From Molossus alvarezi (Eukaryota > Chordata > Mammalia > Chiroptera > Molossidae): a stretch of 64,000 bases of DNA. The stretch spans positions 17,918,074 through 17,982,073 of the forward strand of contig CM073893.1 of the NCBI GenBank assembly GCA_037176705.1. Direction: 5' to 3'. Positions 24,623-36,690 of this stretch are shown one piece after another. The position numbers were made by a program, and so were the translations under genes. Position 1 is the stretch's first letter. Each line of letters starts with the position of its first letter. The notes under the pieces were generated by a model, which was not told the DNA's origin, made no database searches, and saw only the letters and a list, made by a program, of their open reading frames with translations.

Positions 24623-24985
24623 TTAAAAAGAAATAAAGTAGTGATAAATGCTACAGCATGGTGACTCTCAAAAACATACTAAGTAAAGAAGCCAGACAAA
24701 AAAGGCCACATGATTCTGATTCCATTTAGAAATGTTCAGGCAATCAAATCCATAGATATAAAAAGTAGATCAGTGATTGCCAGGGGATGTGGAGTAGAGA
24801 TATGGAGAATGAATCATAAAAGATACGTGATTTCTTTTTGTGGTGATGAAAATGTTCTACAATTAGGTAATGGTGGTAGGTGCATCACTCTATTAAAGCC
24901 CACTGAATTTATACTTTAAAAGAGTGAATTTTATGGTATGTGAGTTATATCTGAATAAAACTTATGAAAAGAAAAAGGTAAATTA

Positions 24986-26999
24986 TACCTAATACTAGCA
25001 CAAATTACCTAATGAGAGCTTTTTCAGAATGGAAAACTGTGTAATAAGAGTAACATGGAGTTCTGGCTTCTAGTCATAATGCACACAGTACCTTAGACGG
25101 AATTACATAACAATTGTGAGACCTGGACATAATATATTAAAATTTTCATTTAAAGGCACTGGAGAGTGATCAAAAGCAGACAGAAACTGGAGGGGTGCCT
25201 GTCTTATAACTGATAAAATTCATGAGTTGATGGGTTTTTGTCTGAGGACATTTTACAATCTTCCACTTCTTGGGACAGAATACTATAGCCTTATTGGCTT
25301 GCTTATCACAGTACAGAGTTCCAGATTGACAAAGTAGCCAGAAATTTAGGGGAGAAATCCTGGAAGATTAGGAGCTGCAAAGGGGGAATGAGTCTTAAAA
25401 TTTCCAGATCTGCCTAGATGTTTGGCAGTCTGCTATACTGTGCGTGAATGTAGTGGTGATGGTGGTGGTGGTGGTGTGTGTGTATGTTTAAAGTTCCTTT
25501 AAATTTTTTAAAGGAATCCCACTGTAAAGTTATTTATAAAGTGCAAAATCACACATCCCTACTCACTTTTTAAAAATTCTACTTGATATCTAGAACTATG
25601 GATGCAATGAAATTTTCTTTCTGCTATGGAGTTAGAATATATTTTTTTGAGGAGGTAAAACAGGTGTTTTTTTTTGAAATGAGGTTTACTATTAAGCTTT
25701 CCCACCCCTGTTATATTTTTTAAACTGTAGCTAGCAGACCAGTTGGACTTACAGAGAAGGTTTAAAATTTCCTATTCATTCTTAATTTCCCATTCTAGAT
25801 AAGACCTTTTAGATAAAAATAATGCTTGTCTTCCAGAGGTGAATCCATTCAAATAGTAAATTTAGTATAATTTTAATGTTCCGATATTTAGATTCTAAGT
25901 TGCTTGTGCTTTTGAAAGAGCACTGTTGGTATGTTTCAAGTTCATAAGCTGTGAGTCTTTGTGAAAAAAAATGTCACTTAAGAAATGTCACCTGTTCTGG
26001 GAAATTCCTGTAACATTCTCAGGCAGAACTAGTTAGTGCTTTCAGTGATTACACACAATTTAACCTATACCTAAAGAATAGAAAAGATTAAAGAGCAAAC
26101 TAGCCAACACTGGTCTAAATTGGAGTATGTCTTTTAGTTGGATAAAATCTAGAATTCATGGTTCCCCAGTATCTAGAGAGCCCTTTTTGGTCTACCTTCA
26201 GCATGGAAGTCCTCTCAGTATATAGGCAAGAGGCTATTAATGGCCTTCCATCATGAAAATTTAGTGGACAGGAGAAGTAATAGAATTTAAAACTGAAAAT
26301 GCAAGTTACATTCTGTAGAAAAGGAAAATGAACATTGATGACTACCTACTTTGTGATACAAATTGTGCTAGGTGCTTTTGTTAAGGTTTATTTCATTTAA
26401 TTCTCAGAACCACTTTTTGAGGTAGTTTAATATACTACTTTTAAAGAGTGCTGTTATGTACAGATAGGGTAAAAACAATAAGTGAAGCAAAATAGATGAG
26501 GAAAATGATGAGCTGAATTTTGAATATGTTAAGAAACTTGTAGAATTTTCTGGGAAGTAATCTAGGAGACACTTCAGCTCAGGAGAGAAATCTGGGTCTA
26601 AAGTTTTAAGCTACTTAAATTCCCAGGGTTATTGGACTTGCAGAATATACCAAAATTTGTTTGTTTATAAATAGAGCAGTTTATTTAAAAGAAACTGGCT
26701 AAAGGGAGCTATAGTAGAAGGGATAATTCAGTCTGACATTAGAAAGTTATTGTCCACATTGGCTGCCTTTTCTTCTCAGAAACTAAGCTTCCTTAGATAT
26801 TCCCTCCCTGCCCACATCATACATCTTCCTCATTTTTATGGGTAGCAGCTTAAATTTCTTTTTAGTTATGCATGTAGGCTATCATCATCTGGTGTGTATA
26901 ATTTCTTCAACTTCATTTTTAATTAATTTGATATTTTCTTGAGGGTTTATCCTTGATTGAAGTCTTCACATACAGTTTATAGTACTGTTGTAACAGTTT
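24986..26999. other. Intron 1, no gene seen
   Basis: AT-rich, with a MIR-like fragment at 26335-26470 and a (GGT)n/(GT)n stretch at about 25452-25486. The rest was not classified. Confidence 0.5.
25448..25486. repeat. (TGG)n/(TG)n microsatellite
   Basis: GTGGTGATGGTGGTGGTGG grades into GTGTGTGTGTATG. Simple repeat. Confidence 0.75.
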
Positions 27000-28960
27000 A
27001 TCATGAAAAGAAATGGTTCATTAATAAAGACTATAGTACTGGCATAAGGATAGGCATATAGGTCAATGGGATAGAATTGAGAGTCCAGAAATAAACTTTT
27101 ACATTTATAGTAAATTGATTTTCAACAAGTGTGCCAAAACAATTGAACAGGAAAAATATGATCTTTTTAACAAATGGTGTTGGGGCAACTTAACTGGATA
27201 TCTTCATGCAAAGGAATGAAGTTGGGCCTGTACCTTACACTATATAAAATGAAGTCAAAATGGATCAAAGAACTAAATGTAAGATGTAGCACATTAAAAA
27301 CTCTATGGGGAAAAAAAATAGATAATAAGTCTTTGTGACCTTGAAGTAAGCAATAGTTTCTTAGGGACAAAAGCACAAGCATCCACATAAAAATAGATAA
27401 ATTGGATTTTATTAAAATTAAAAATGTTTTTGTTTCGAAGGATATCATCAAGAAAGTGAAAAAAAACTCACAGAATTGAAGGAAGTATTTGCAAATTACA
27501 TCTGATAAGGGAGATATATTGAGAATATATAAAAGCCTCTTAAAACTCAATAATACCTGCAAAACTGTCATTTAGTATCAATGGCCATATAAAGACTTTC
27601 CCAGGCAAGAAAAAGTTAAAGGAGTTCATTACCACCAAACCATTATTATATGAAATGATGAAGGGACTTTTTGAAGAAAAAGATAAAATATATGAACAAA
27701 CAAAATGGCAATGAATACATATCTATCGACAATGGAATCTACAAACAAAATGAACAGGCAGAACAGAAACATTCTCATAGATACAGAGAACATTTTGTTG
27801 GTTGCCAGATGGGAGGGGGGTTGGAAGAATGGGTGAAAAAGGTGAAGGGATTAAGAAGTACAAATTCATTGCTAGACTGACAAACTTCAAAGGGAAAGGG
27901 GTTGGGGGGTGGGAAGAAATAAACCAAAGAACTTATATGCATAACCAATGGACACAGACAATAGTGTGGGAAAAGGCGGGAGGGGGGTGGAAGTGGGGAG
28001 GAGGGGGTCAAAGGGGGAAAAAATGAACATCTGTAATACATTCTTTCAACGATAAAGATTTAAAAAAAAAAACTCAATAAAATGTTAAAAAATGAGCAAT
28101 AGACTTGAAAAGACATTTCTCCAAAGAAGATACATAAATGGCCAATAAGCACATGGAAAGATGCTAAACATCATTGGTCATTAGGGAAATGCAAATCAAA
28201 ACCACAATGAGATGCCCCTTCACAAAACCCACTAGGATGGCTAAAATAATAAAATAAATTTTAAAAATAAAAACAGAAAACAAGTTGGTGAGGATGTATG
28301 TGCTGAAATTAAAACCTCCATCATTGTTGGTGGGATTGTAAAGTAGTAAAGCTACATGGGGAAACAGTTTGGAAGCCTCAAAAGGTTAAACATTGAGTTA
28401 CCATATGACCCAGTAATTCCATTCCTAGTTATATACCCCCCAAAAATAAAAGTATGTGTGCCCACAAAACTTATTTATAGTAACATTATTTATAATAGGC
28501 AGAAAGCAGAAACAATCCAAGTGTGTCTCATATGGTGAATGGATAAAATGTGGAATATACTTACAATGGAGTATTATTCAGTAATAAAAGTGAATGAATT
28601 ATTGATAAATGATAACAACATGGATGAACCTTGAAAAGATGCTAAAATTGCACACAATCACAAAAAAACATACTGTGATCCCATTTATATGACTCTGGAA
28701 GAGGCAAATCTATGGAGACAAAAAGTGGATTCGTTGTTTCATAGACTGAGGTGGGAGCATGGTTAGAATGGGGGAAAGGGTGGTTGCTAAAGAATACAAG
28801 GTCTCTTTGCAGTGATGAAAATACTCTAAAATTGATTTTGATGATGGTCACACGTCTCTGAATATACTAAAAACTATTGAAGAGTACACTTTGAGTAAAT
28901 TGCATGGCATGTGAATGATGTCTCAAAGTTGTAATGATACCAAAAAAATTAAAGAGTAAT
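27000..28960 (+). mobile_element. Old L1 ORF2 end and 3' UTR, sense
   Basis: TATAGTACTGGCATAAGGAT, ATAGGTCAATGGGATAG and, after an insertion, CTTGAAAAGACATTTCTCCA are L1 ORF2 text. The end near 28860-28960 is an L1 3' UTR. It is split by a HAL1-like fragment. Confidence 0.83.
27554..28068 (+). mobile_element. HAL1-like element, 3' fragment
   Basis: It contains the last part of L1-type ORF1 (AAGGAGTTCATTACCACCAA gives KEFITTKPLLYE), and then no ORF2. The following 3' UTR is the same as that of the element at 60889-63015, with a G-rich block at 27967-28016. The TSD AAAACTCAATAA is at 27542-27553 and 28069-28080. This direct ORF1-to-3' UTR join marks it as half-LINE. Confidence 0.88.
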
Positions 28961-28977
28961 GGTTCTACTTTGATATA

Positions 28978-29218
28978 CAGTCGCCCTCGTTTATCGCAGT
29001 TAATCAGTTCCAGACTCTACCATGATAAATGAATTTCCGTGAAGTTGGATTCTTTATTTATATACAGTGGTCTCACCACTTCGTGCTTCGACTTTCGCAG
29101 CTTCACTCTATTGCATTTTTTGTTTTGTTTTTTTAAATATAGTACAGTATAGTATTTGAAAAAGCCGCGATAGAGTAAAGCCGCGAAAGTCAAAGTGCAA
29201 AGTGGCGAGGAGCGACTG
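28978..29218. mobile_element. pogo/Tigger-type MITE with long internal hairpin
   Basis: It is flanked by TA, starts CAGTCGCCCTCG and ends CGAGGAGCGACTG, a terminal inverted repeat. Inside, arms at 29075-29114 and 29167-29205 are nearly complementary over about 40 bp (core GACTTTCGC versus GCGAAAGTC). It has no coding capacity. The subfamily is not known to me. Confidence 0.85.
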
Positions 29219-30954
29219 TATTATTGAAACCTAGACTATATACTGGTAGGCAAAACAGTATACTACTATACTGTTTTAAACATCAGATACCAATATTTCC
29301 CTATAAAGATTAACTAGATGTTAATAAAAATATACTGTTTATAACCTTACTGAAAAGTTACATATTGCATGTTTCAGAATTCAAAAGAAATCCAAATGAC
29401 CCATTTTTTAATATGTAGTTGGTAATTGAAGCCATGGAAATATATATGATATTCTAGAAAGGGTTTATAGAGTGAGAATGAATAGGCCTACAGGGCTGTA
29501 GACAGAACATAGGAAAGAAAAACATGAATGAATGAAGGAAGAAGGCCAAAGAGGATGGTATTATGGAAGTCAAAGAGGTGAAAATGAATGGTTAACTGTT
29601 TTCTGGTAAAGATACCACAAGAGGATTGTGTTCCATGAATAGAAGGTTGCTGATGATCTTGGCAAGAGCAGTGTCAATGGAATGTTGGGTTAGAGTGGGC
29701 TAAATGAATGGAAGTGAAGACGATAGAGACTACTCTTTCAAGAACTTTGGCTAAGGGAGGGTAATAGTCAAAGAAAATGTAGGTTGAGGAAGGGCTTTTT
29801 AAAAATAAGATAAAAAGAGAATTGAGGTTACTTATGATTAGAAACAGAGGTTGAAAATAGGAGAGAAATTCATGAAGCAAGACCCCAGAGAAGATGAGAG
29901 GAAAGATAGCCATCGATCTCTTGCACACTTTCTTTGTGATAGGATAGAAGGAAACAGGGATATTTGTGGATGCAGGTTATTGGGGATAGGATTGGGGAGA
30001 TTTGATACATGATAGGAAGTTGAGGGATTTGTTACTATTGCATCTTTCTGTTTTCTTAATAAATAGGGAGCTTGAGAGCCTTTGGTACAGAATCTAACTA
30101 GGGAGGCCTGGAAAGATTTCCAAATAGCAAGCATTGGGAGCTTAGTTGAGATTAGAGACCTAGAATTAGTTAATACCCATAATAGAGGCTGAGTCTTTTT
30201 TTTCTCTTGCACCATTTAGCAGCCCAGCTTTTGGAGTGAGAATTGAAATGACCCAAGGTTAGCTTTTGCTAAAGCAATAAGATAGAAGCACTGGGAACAG
30301 AAGTGTTGAAGCATGAGGACTATGTTAAGAAAGAAATAAAAACCAGAAAGAGTTAATAAATTGGAAGAAAATTAAGGAGGTAAGGGATTAAAGTAATCTT
30401 TGTGGATGGATCTAGGTCAATCTGTGAAATGACTAATTAATGGGAAATTGTTTAATGCGATAATTGGATCTAGGGAGAGTTTTGCTCTTAGGGTCAGAGA
30501 TTCCTCAAATTAGAGAACACTATACATAGTGTTTAAGAGAAAGTCTACCTATTTCATATTAAAATGTTGAACATTTCAAAGTTTTTGAATGAAATGTAAA
30601 ACATTCAAAATATATCCTAATTGGACTGGCAGATTTGTGGCTGGTTCTTGATGAAAGAATCTTAAGTCATGGTGAAACTTAAACCAACAAAAAAGAAGAG
30701 TATTGGTCTGTATCTGGTCATCCTCTGAACTGGGTTGTTTGTAGGGGTTGTTGAAGACACCAGGGATATTGTCAGGACTTGGTTTGTAAAGGAAAACTGA
30801 GCCAGCTGCTAGAGTCTTCAGTGAATATAAGGGAGATGGTGACAGAAATGAGAATGGACACAAGGTGATATGGTTAGATGAAGGTGGACTTGTGGATAGA
30901 GATCGATGAGATGTTGACCCTGACACCTACAGAATAGGGGAGCATCATTAACAG
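29219..30954. other. Intron 1, purine-rich, L2-like, no gene
   Basis: Long A/G-rich sequence similar in style to L2 interior. Minus frames at 29838-30215 and 30576-30926 are serine-rich and low-complexity, without family motifs. Confidence 0.4.
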
Positions 30955-31210
30955 TGATGATGAAGGTAGCTAATGTGTTTTGAGGATTTTTCTGTGCCAG
31001 GCACTACCCCTGTTATAAACACTTAGTATGAATTTGATCCATTTGTCTCAGTAACCCTCTGAGGCATTATCTTAATTTTATAAATAAATAAGGTTAGGTA
31101 GAGAGGCCACTGACATTCCCAGAATATCATAAAGTTTTCATGTGGGTTAACCAGGATTTAAAACTAGACTGCTAACTCCAGAGCAGATGTTCTAACTACA
31201 GTGTCGTGCC
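30955..31210 (+). repeat. MIR, near full length
   Basis: It runs from GTAGCTAATGTGTTTTGAGG through TCTGTGCCAGGCACTACCCC to CAGAGCAGATGTTCTAACTA, the normal order and length of MIR. Confidence 0.85.
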
Positions 31211-31321
31211 ATCAACAGTACACTGATGTAATGTGTCCAGTATATATGTATTTAATGTGTGTGTGATAGTTACATTGTTTATAAATGCCTTAGAAGAAAA
31301 TTGTTCATTAGGATTTTTCTA

Positions 31322-31383
31322 TCCTCATCTGAGGATATTTTTCTGTTGATTTTTTTTTTTTTTCAGATAGGGAGGGAGGGAGG

Positions 31384-31432
<49 letters not shown>

Positions 31433-31563
31433 GTCCATGTGAGAGACATGATTGGTTGCCTCCTGCATGACCCGGGCCAGGATCAAACCCGCAACCAAGG
31501 TGCATGCCCTTGATCGGGAATTGAACCCGCAACTCTTCATTCCGTGGGCCATACCAGCCAGGG
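31322..31563 (-). mobile_element. Ves SINE type A with (GA)n expansion
   Basis: ATCCTCATCTGAGGAT hairpin, then GGGA repeats and about 45 bp of pure GA (31382-31428). The head is cut short (GGGCCATACCAGCCAGGGC). TSD CATTAGGATTTTTCT/CATTAGGAATTTTTT. Confidence 0.92.
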
Positions 31564-31637
31564 CCATTAGGAATTTTTTATGCATTCTAATTTGTTGATA
31601 ATTGTGTTATTACATATTTTATTTGTTACCCTTAGAG

Positions 31638-31824
31638 CAGTGGTCCTTAAGAGTGGTTCCCTGGACCAGAAGTATGAACATCAGTATCATCTGGGATCTT
31701 GTTTAAAAAAACTCCTTAACCTTCACCCCAGACCTGCTACTGGAGAAACTGGGAATGGAGCCCAGCAGTCTGTGTTTTAACAAGCCAGGTTATTCTGATG
31801 CAGGCTAAAGTTTGAGAACCACTG
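31638..31824 (+). mobile_element. MER5A-like hAT element
   Basis: CAGTGGTCCTTAAGAGTGG at the left and TTTGAGAACCACTG at the right form the MER5 inverted repeat. The interior CCCAGCAGTCTGTGTTTTAA is diagnostic. The 8-bp flanks match only partly. Confidence 0.9.
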
Positions 31825-32179
31825 ACCCAGAGCAAAATGTAGTGTGAGAAAGTGAATGAGAGTTTGAATTAGACACTGGAGTAACATTGGGATTGTCAGT
31901 GTTTTTTGTATCATGTTCTGTGAATTGAAATCTGATGGGGAATTAGTAGCATTAGTTTATACATTGCATGAGGGCAGTTTGGTATGCTGATGCTACTAGG
32001 AACAAGTGAAGATAGGGAGGCAAAATGTCAGGGGATCACAACTATTAACTCAAAATGCATGGTGGTACATCAATGGTGTTATTTTCTTTCCTTTCATTTT
32101 GTCACATATATGTGTATTTCATCTGAGCTGTGTCAGATATCAAATTAAAAACTGCTTCTCTTTACATAACTTCACAATA

Positions 32180-32985
32180 ACTCTTTGCAGTTGACCATGA
32201 ATCCAGTGTTGATAACTCAGGGCTGATTTCCGGCCCAGGAAAGTACATTTCTTCCCCCATGGAAGGAAACCCCTGGGGAAAACTAGGGACACTTGCCACA
32301 TACCTGGCTGTTCCTGGCTGTCCCTGGCTGCTGGCATAGCTCAGCCCTGCCATTTGCTGGTCACATGCAGACTTGTGAACACACAGGCATGCAGAGAAAC
32401 CTGATCATTGTCAAGCAGACTGTGAGGTCCCACTGGTCCTTGGGGAAGTCCGGGCTGGGGGCAGGACAATCGGAAACAGGTCCCCCTTCACCCAGCTCGC
32501 TGGCCCGCAGGTAGTCCAAGAGGACACCCGCACATACACACACACAGGATAGTCGGAAACAGGTCCCCTTCTCCCAGCTCTCTGGCCCGTAGGTAGTCCA
32601 AGAGGAGACACACACACACACACACACCCCTACCTGCAGAGATCCCCCAAGGACATGCAGGGAGCTTTGCCCCATCTGTCCACTGTCCTTTCACTGCAGA
32701 CCAGGCTAACGAATAAATACATCGTATTGTCAGAAGGGATAAAAGTTTGGCCAGACTCTGTCCACAGTGCCACTTCGAATCACAGCAGATATAGCCCATG
32801 CAGTCTAGGGAAACCTGGAATCCACAGGCAAACCCCCAGAACCTGCCCATCCTCTTACAAAAAGCCAATGACATTCCTGCAGCAGGATTTGCGTGGTGAG
32901 CAGGTGGGCAAGACAGGGCGACTCCAGCCAACCGCAAATGCAATGCCTTCCACATTCTATGATCATCAGCCTCCAAGGGCTCAGT
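32180..32985. repeat. Unclassified GC-rich island with tandem duplication
   Basis: About 800 bp of GC-rich sequence in AT-rich surroundings. It contains a direct duplication (GGAAACAGGTCCCC to AGGTAGTCCAAGAGGA, about 32470-32522 and 32553-32605), each copy followed by a CA run. Minus frames here (32488-32976, 162 codons) span the repeat and lack known motifs. It may be a diverged LTR or other repeat; I could not find clear ends. Confidence 0.4.
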
Positions 32986-33842
32986 GATGTTATTTTATTT
33001 CCTTTAAACTTTTAAAAATTATGTAATTTGATATACAAAATTAGGTAATGTAGATACAAGTTCTGAAGCAACAGTAAAACAAATATCCATTAATCCAGTC
33101 CCTTTAACTAGAACAAAAGCTGCCTATGTTTTCCTCTCTGATCCTATCCCTTGTTTCTTACCAGAAGTGAAATCCACTGTCACAATTGTGTGTAAATCAT
33201 TACTTTGCTTTTCTAGATTTACTATACATGTCTGTATCCTGAAGTAATGTATAGTATTTAGTTTTGCTTGGTTGTTTTATAAAAATAATATGAAACAGTA
33301 ATATTTATAATATGAAAAAAAGTGTTTAAATTTTGTTCATGTTACATTACATTTTGGATTCATTTGTGTAGCTCTACCTCATTCATCCATGTTGCTGAGT
33401 AATAAATGTTATATATCACAATTCATTTATTTTCTTTTGAATGAACATTTGAATTGCTTTCAATATTTTTTATTTTTTGCTATTATGAACTAATAATTCC
33501 AGAAACCACTTGTATATGTCTCATGGTACATATATGCAAGAGTTTCTGTGGGATTTATACCTTGAAGTAGAATTGCTGTGTCCTTGGGTATTTTTCCACT
33601 TTACCATATTTTGCTGAATTGTTTTCCAAAAATGGTTGTACTGACCTTTTACAAGTTGCTCTACCTATTTGTGAATACTTGATGTTTCACCTGTTAATGT
33701 TTGGCAGTCTTAAATGCAAAGTGCTATCTCATTGTCTTAATTTGCATTTTCCTGATTAATAAGGTGGCCCACCTTTTCATGGTGACTCTTTATTATTTTA
33801 CCTTCTATCAAATGCCTTTTCTTGTCTTTCTCCTATTTTTAA

Positions 33843-34037
33843 AAGATGTGTTTTTATTGATTTTTTGGGGAGAGAACGAAAGAAAGGGAGAGAGAGATAG
33901 AAACATCAGTGTGAGAGAGAAACATCTATCGGCTGCCTCCTGCATGTCCCCGCCAGGGATTGAGCCCACAACCTGGGCATGTGCCCTGACCGGTTCATGG
34001 GATGACGCTTAATCCGCTGAGCCACACTGGTTGTGCT
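33843..34037 (-). mobile_element. Ves SINE type B
   Basis: TTTTTATTGATTTTTTGGGG tail, GA-rich body, and head GCTGAGCCACACTGG. TSD TCTCCTATTTTT/TCTCCTGTTTTT. Confidence 0.88.
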
Positions 34038-34274
34038 CTCCTGTTTTTTCTTATTGATGTGTGAGTACTTCATATATTCACTATTCCTGCTTCAGATATC
34101 CTTCTAGTTTGGCTTGTCTTTTCACTTTCTGTCTTTTCACTTTCAAAGAACAGAAATTATAAATTTTTATGGAGTTGTTCTTTTGGTTTTAGCATTGTGT
34201 CCTGCTTAAGAAATATTTCTTCACTCAGGGATCAAAGTGATATTTTTCTTTAAACATTTAAAGTGTTGCTTTTA

Positions 34275-34580
34275 AAAAAAAAAAAAGTGGGGTTTTTTTT
34301 GCTGTTAATCCTCAGCCAAGGATATTTTTTCCATTGATTTTTAGAGAATGGAAGGGAGAGAGGGAGGTGTGGGGGAAAGCAAGAGAAAGGGAGAGAAAAA
34401 GAGAGACAGAGACATTGATGTAAGAAAGACAACTTGATTGGTTGCCTCCTGCACACACCTGGGTCTGGGGACAGGGACCAAACTTGTTACTCAGGTACCT
34501 GCCCTTGACCTGGAATGGAACCCGTGACCCTTTGGTCCGAGAGCTGGTGTTCTAACCACTGAGAAACACCAGCCAGGGCT
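34275..34580 (-). mobile_element. Ves SINE type A with unusual tail
   Basis: Exact TSD AAAGTGTTGCTTTTA at 34260-34274 and 34581-34595. Between the left TSD and the hairpin (ATCCTCAGCCAAGGAT) lie an A run, GTGGGG, a T run and GCTGTTA, not the usual single T run. The head ends ACACCAGCCAGGGCT. Confidence 0.9.
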
Positions 34581-34740
34581 AAAGTGTTGCTTTTATATGT
34601 TTTCAGACTCTCTGGAATTGATGTTTTTGTATGACAATAATAGTAGGTATCCTATTTTTTTTTTTCCACATGGTAAATTATTTGGCCCAGCTTTGTCTTT
34701 TCTCCAGTGGTCTGCAGCACCATCTATCAAGTTTTATATA

Positions 34741-35172
34741 TGTACTTACGCTAAACATAATTAATAGTAGTAACTTATTGGTAAATAGTCAGTTTCCAGG
34801 TTTCCCCAGTTGTTTTATGTATAACACACATACACGCATGTGTGCATGAGTGTATGAAACATATTATAGCTTGTTTGGATTGGTGTCCAGATAACGTCCA
34901 TTTATTATGATTGGTTGATATGTCTCAAATATCTTTAAATCTGTTGGCTTCCACACCATTTCCCAAACCACCCTTACCCCTATATTTGCCTGTTGGTTTT
35001 TAGAGAAATAGGGTTCTTTATCCTGGATTTTGCTGGTAGTAGCACTATGGTATTTAATATGTTCTTTGTTCTCTGAATATTTTGTAAATTGGTTGTTAGA
35101 TAATAGAGGTTTGATATGATTGATTAATTTTCCAAAACTGGTTTACAGGTTGTATTTTAATACTTCTTTATT
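34741..35172. other. Intron 1, probable diverged L1, no gene
   Basis: AT-rich sequence between antisense L1 segments. It contains GTAGTAGCACTATGGTAT and nothing coding. An L1 origin is likely but not proven. Confidence 0.35.
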
Positions 35173-35430
35173 TTATCATTATTTTTTTTTTTTATTCTCA
35201 CCTGAGGACATTTTTCCATTTTTTGTTCAGATAGAGTAGGAGGGAGAGAGAGGAAGAGAGAGAGAGAAACATTGACATGAAAGGGACACATCGAGTGGCT
35301 GCCTCCCGCATGACCCAACCAGGGCCGGGGACAAACCACAGCAAGGTATGTGCCATTAGCAGGAACCAAACCTGGGTCTCTCTGGACCACAAGCCGACAC
35401 TCTAACCGCTGAGCCAAACCGGCCAGGGCT
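35173..35430 (-). mobile_element. Ves SINE type A
   Basis: ATTCTCACCTGAGGAC hairpin, GA-rich body, and head GAGCCAAACCGGCCAGGGC. TSD ATACTTCTTTATT on both sides. Confidence 0.93.
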
Positions 35431-35434
35431 ATAC

Positions 35435-36690
35435 TTCTTTATTGTAAAAAAAATTTTGTTAAGATATAATTCACATACACTTTCACGTGTACCATACAGT
35501 TCACTCATTTAAAGTATACTCAGTGGGTTTTAGTATGTTCATAGAATTGTGCACAATTGATTTTAGAATATTTTCTTCACCACAGAAAGAAACTGTATGC
35601 CCTTTAGTAGTCACTCCCCATTCCCTCATCCCCTCCATCCATACAACCACCTTCCCCATACCTAAGCAACAAGTAGTAATCTACTCTCTGTCTCTTTAAT
35701 TTGCCTGTTTAGGACATTTATGTAAATAGAATTTTATAATATATAGTCTTTTGTGACTGGCTTCTTTCACTTACCATAAATATTTTCAATGTTCTTGCAT
35801 GTTACTGGTATGTGTCAGTTCTTCATTCCTTTTTATTGCAGAATGAGATTGCACTGTATGGATATACTATATTGTGTTTATCCATTCATCAGTTGATGCG
35901 ACATTTAGGTTCATTTTGGGGCTATTGTGGATAGCTTTGCTATAAATATTCATGTACAAGTTTTTGTACAGGTTTATGTTTTCATATCTCTTGGGTATGT
36001 ACCTAGGAGTAGAATTGCTGGATCATATGGTAACTTAGTGTTTAACCTTTTGAGGAACTGCAGACTTTTTCATATTAATTATGCCATTTTATAATCCCAT
36101 CAGTGATGTGTGAGGATTCCAGTTTCCTCACATCCTCACCAGTTCTTATCTTTTTAAAAAAAAAATCTATCCTAGTGGGTCTTGTTGTTTTGATATGTAT
36201 TTCTCTGATGGCTAATTATGTTGAGCATTTTTCCATGTGTGTATTGGTCATTTGTTTACCTTTTTTGGAGAAAATAAATAATCTGTTCAAAATAATTTTC
36301 CCGTTTAAAAACTGTCTTATTGCTCAGCTGGTGTGGCTCAGTGGTTGAGTGTTGACCCATGCACCAAGAGGTCACTGGTTCAATTCCTGGTCAGGGCACA
36401 TGCCCAGGTTGTGGGCTCCATCCCCAGTCGGGGGCATGCAGGAGGTGGCTAATTAATGTTCTCTCTCATCGACGTTTCTGTCTTTCCCTTTCCCTTTCTC
36501 TCTAAAAATCAATAAAGAAAAAATTTTTTTTAATAAAAATGGTCTTATTATTGAATTGTAAAGGGTCCATTATTTATCCTAGATAGAAGTCCCTGATCAG
36601 ATATATGACTTACAGATCTTTTCTCCCATTCCATGGTTGGCTTTTCACTTTCCTGAGTGTTACATATTTCTATTAGGTGGTACATAATGT
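35435..36690 (-). mobile_element. Old L1 3' UTR and ORF2 end, antisense
   Basis: AAGATATAATTCACATACAC, TTTTATTGCAGAATGAGATT and TACCTAGGAGTAGAATTGCT are reversed L1M 3' end and ORF2 text. It is split by a type B SINE. Confidence 0.8.
36321..36537 (+). mobile_element. Ves SINE type B
   Basis: Head GCTGGTGTGGCTCAGTGG, GCACCAAGAGGTC, body, AAAATCAATAAAGAAAAA tail. TSD AAACTGTCTTATT/AAATGGTCTTATT. Confidence 0.92.

Larger units (their letters stand above)
22885..24985 (+). mobile_element. Old L1 (ORF2 end and 3' UTR), sense
   Basis: Sense L1 ORF2 text, for example CACAGTATTGGCATAAGAAT and TCCATACAATGGAATAC, runs to the L1 3' UTR end TATCTGAATAAAACTTAT. It is full of stops and interrupted by a Ves SINE and nested Tigger/MER2-type elements. 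Confidence 0.85.
33040..34740 (-). mobile_element. Old L1 ORF2 part, antisense
   Basis: Reversed L1 text on the plus strand, e.g. TTGTCTTAATTTGCATTTTC and TTCACTCAGGGATCAAAG. It is strongly diverged and is split by two SINEs. Confidence 0.72.

Noticed and set aside
32488..32976. 162-codon minus frame as a coding exon
   Set aside because: It runs through a tandem duplication and CA repeats (Val-Cys runs), which marks it as repeat-derived.
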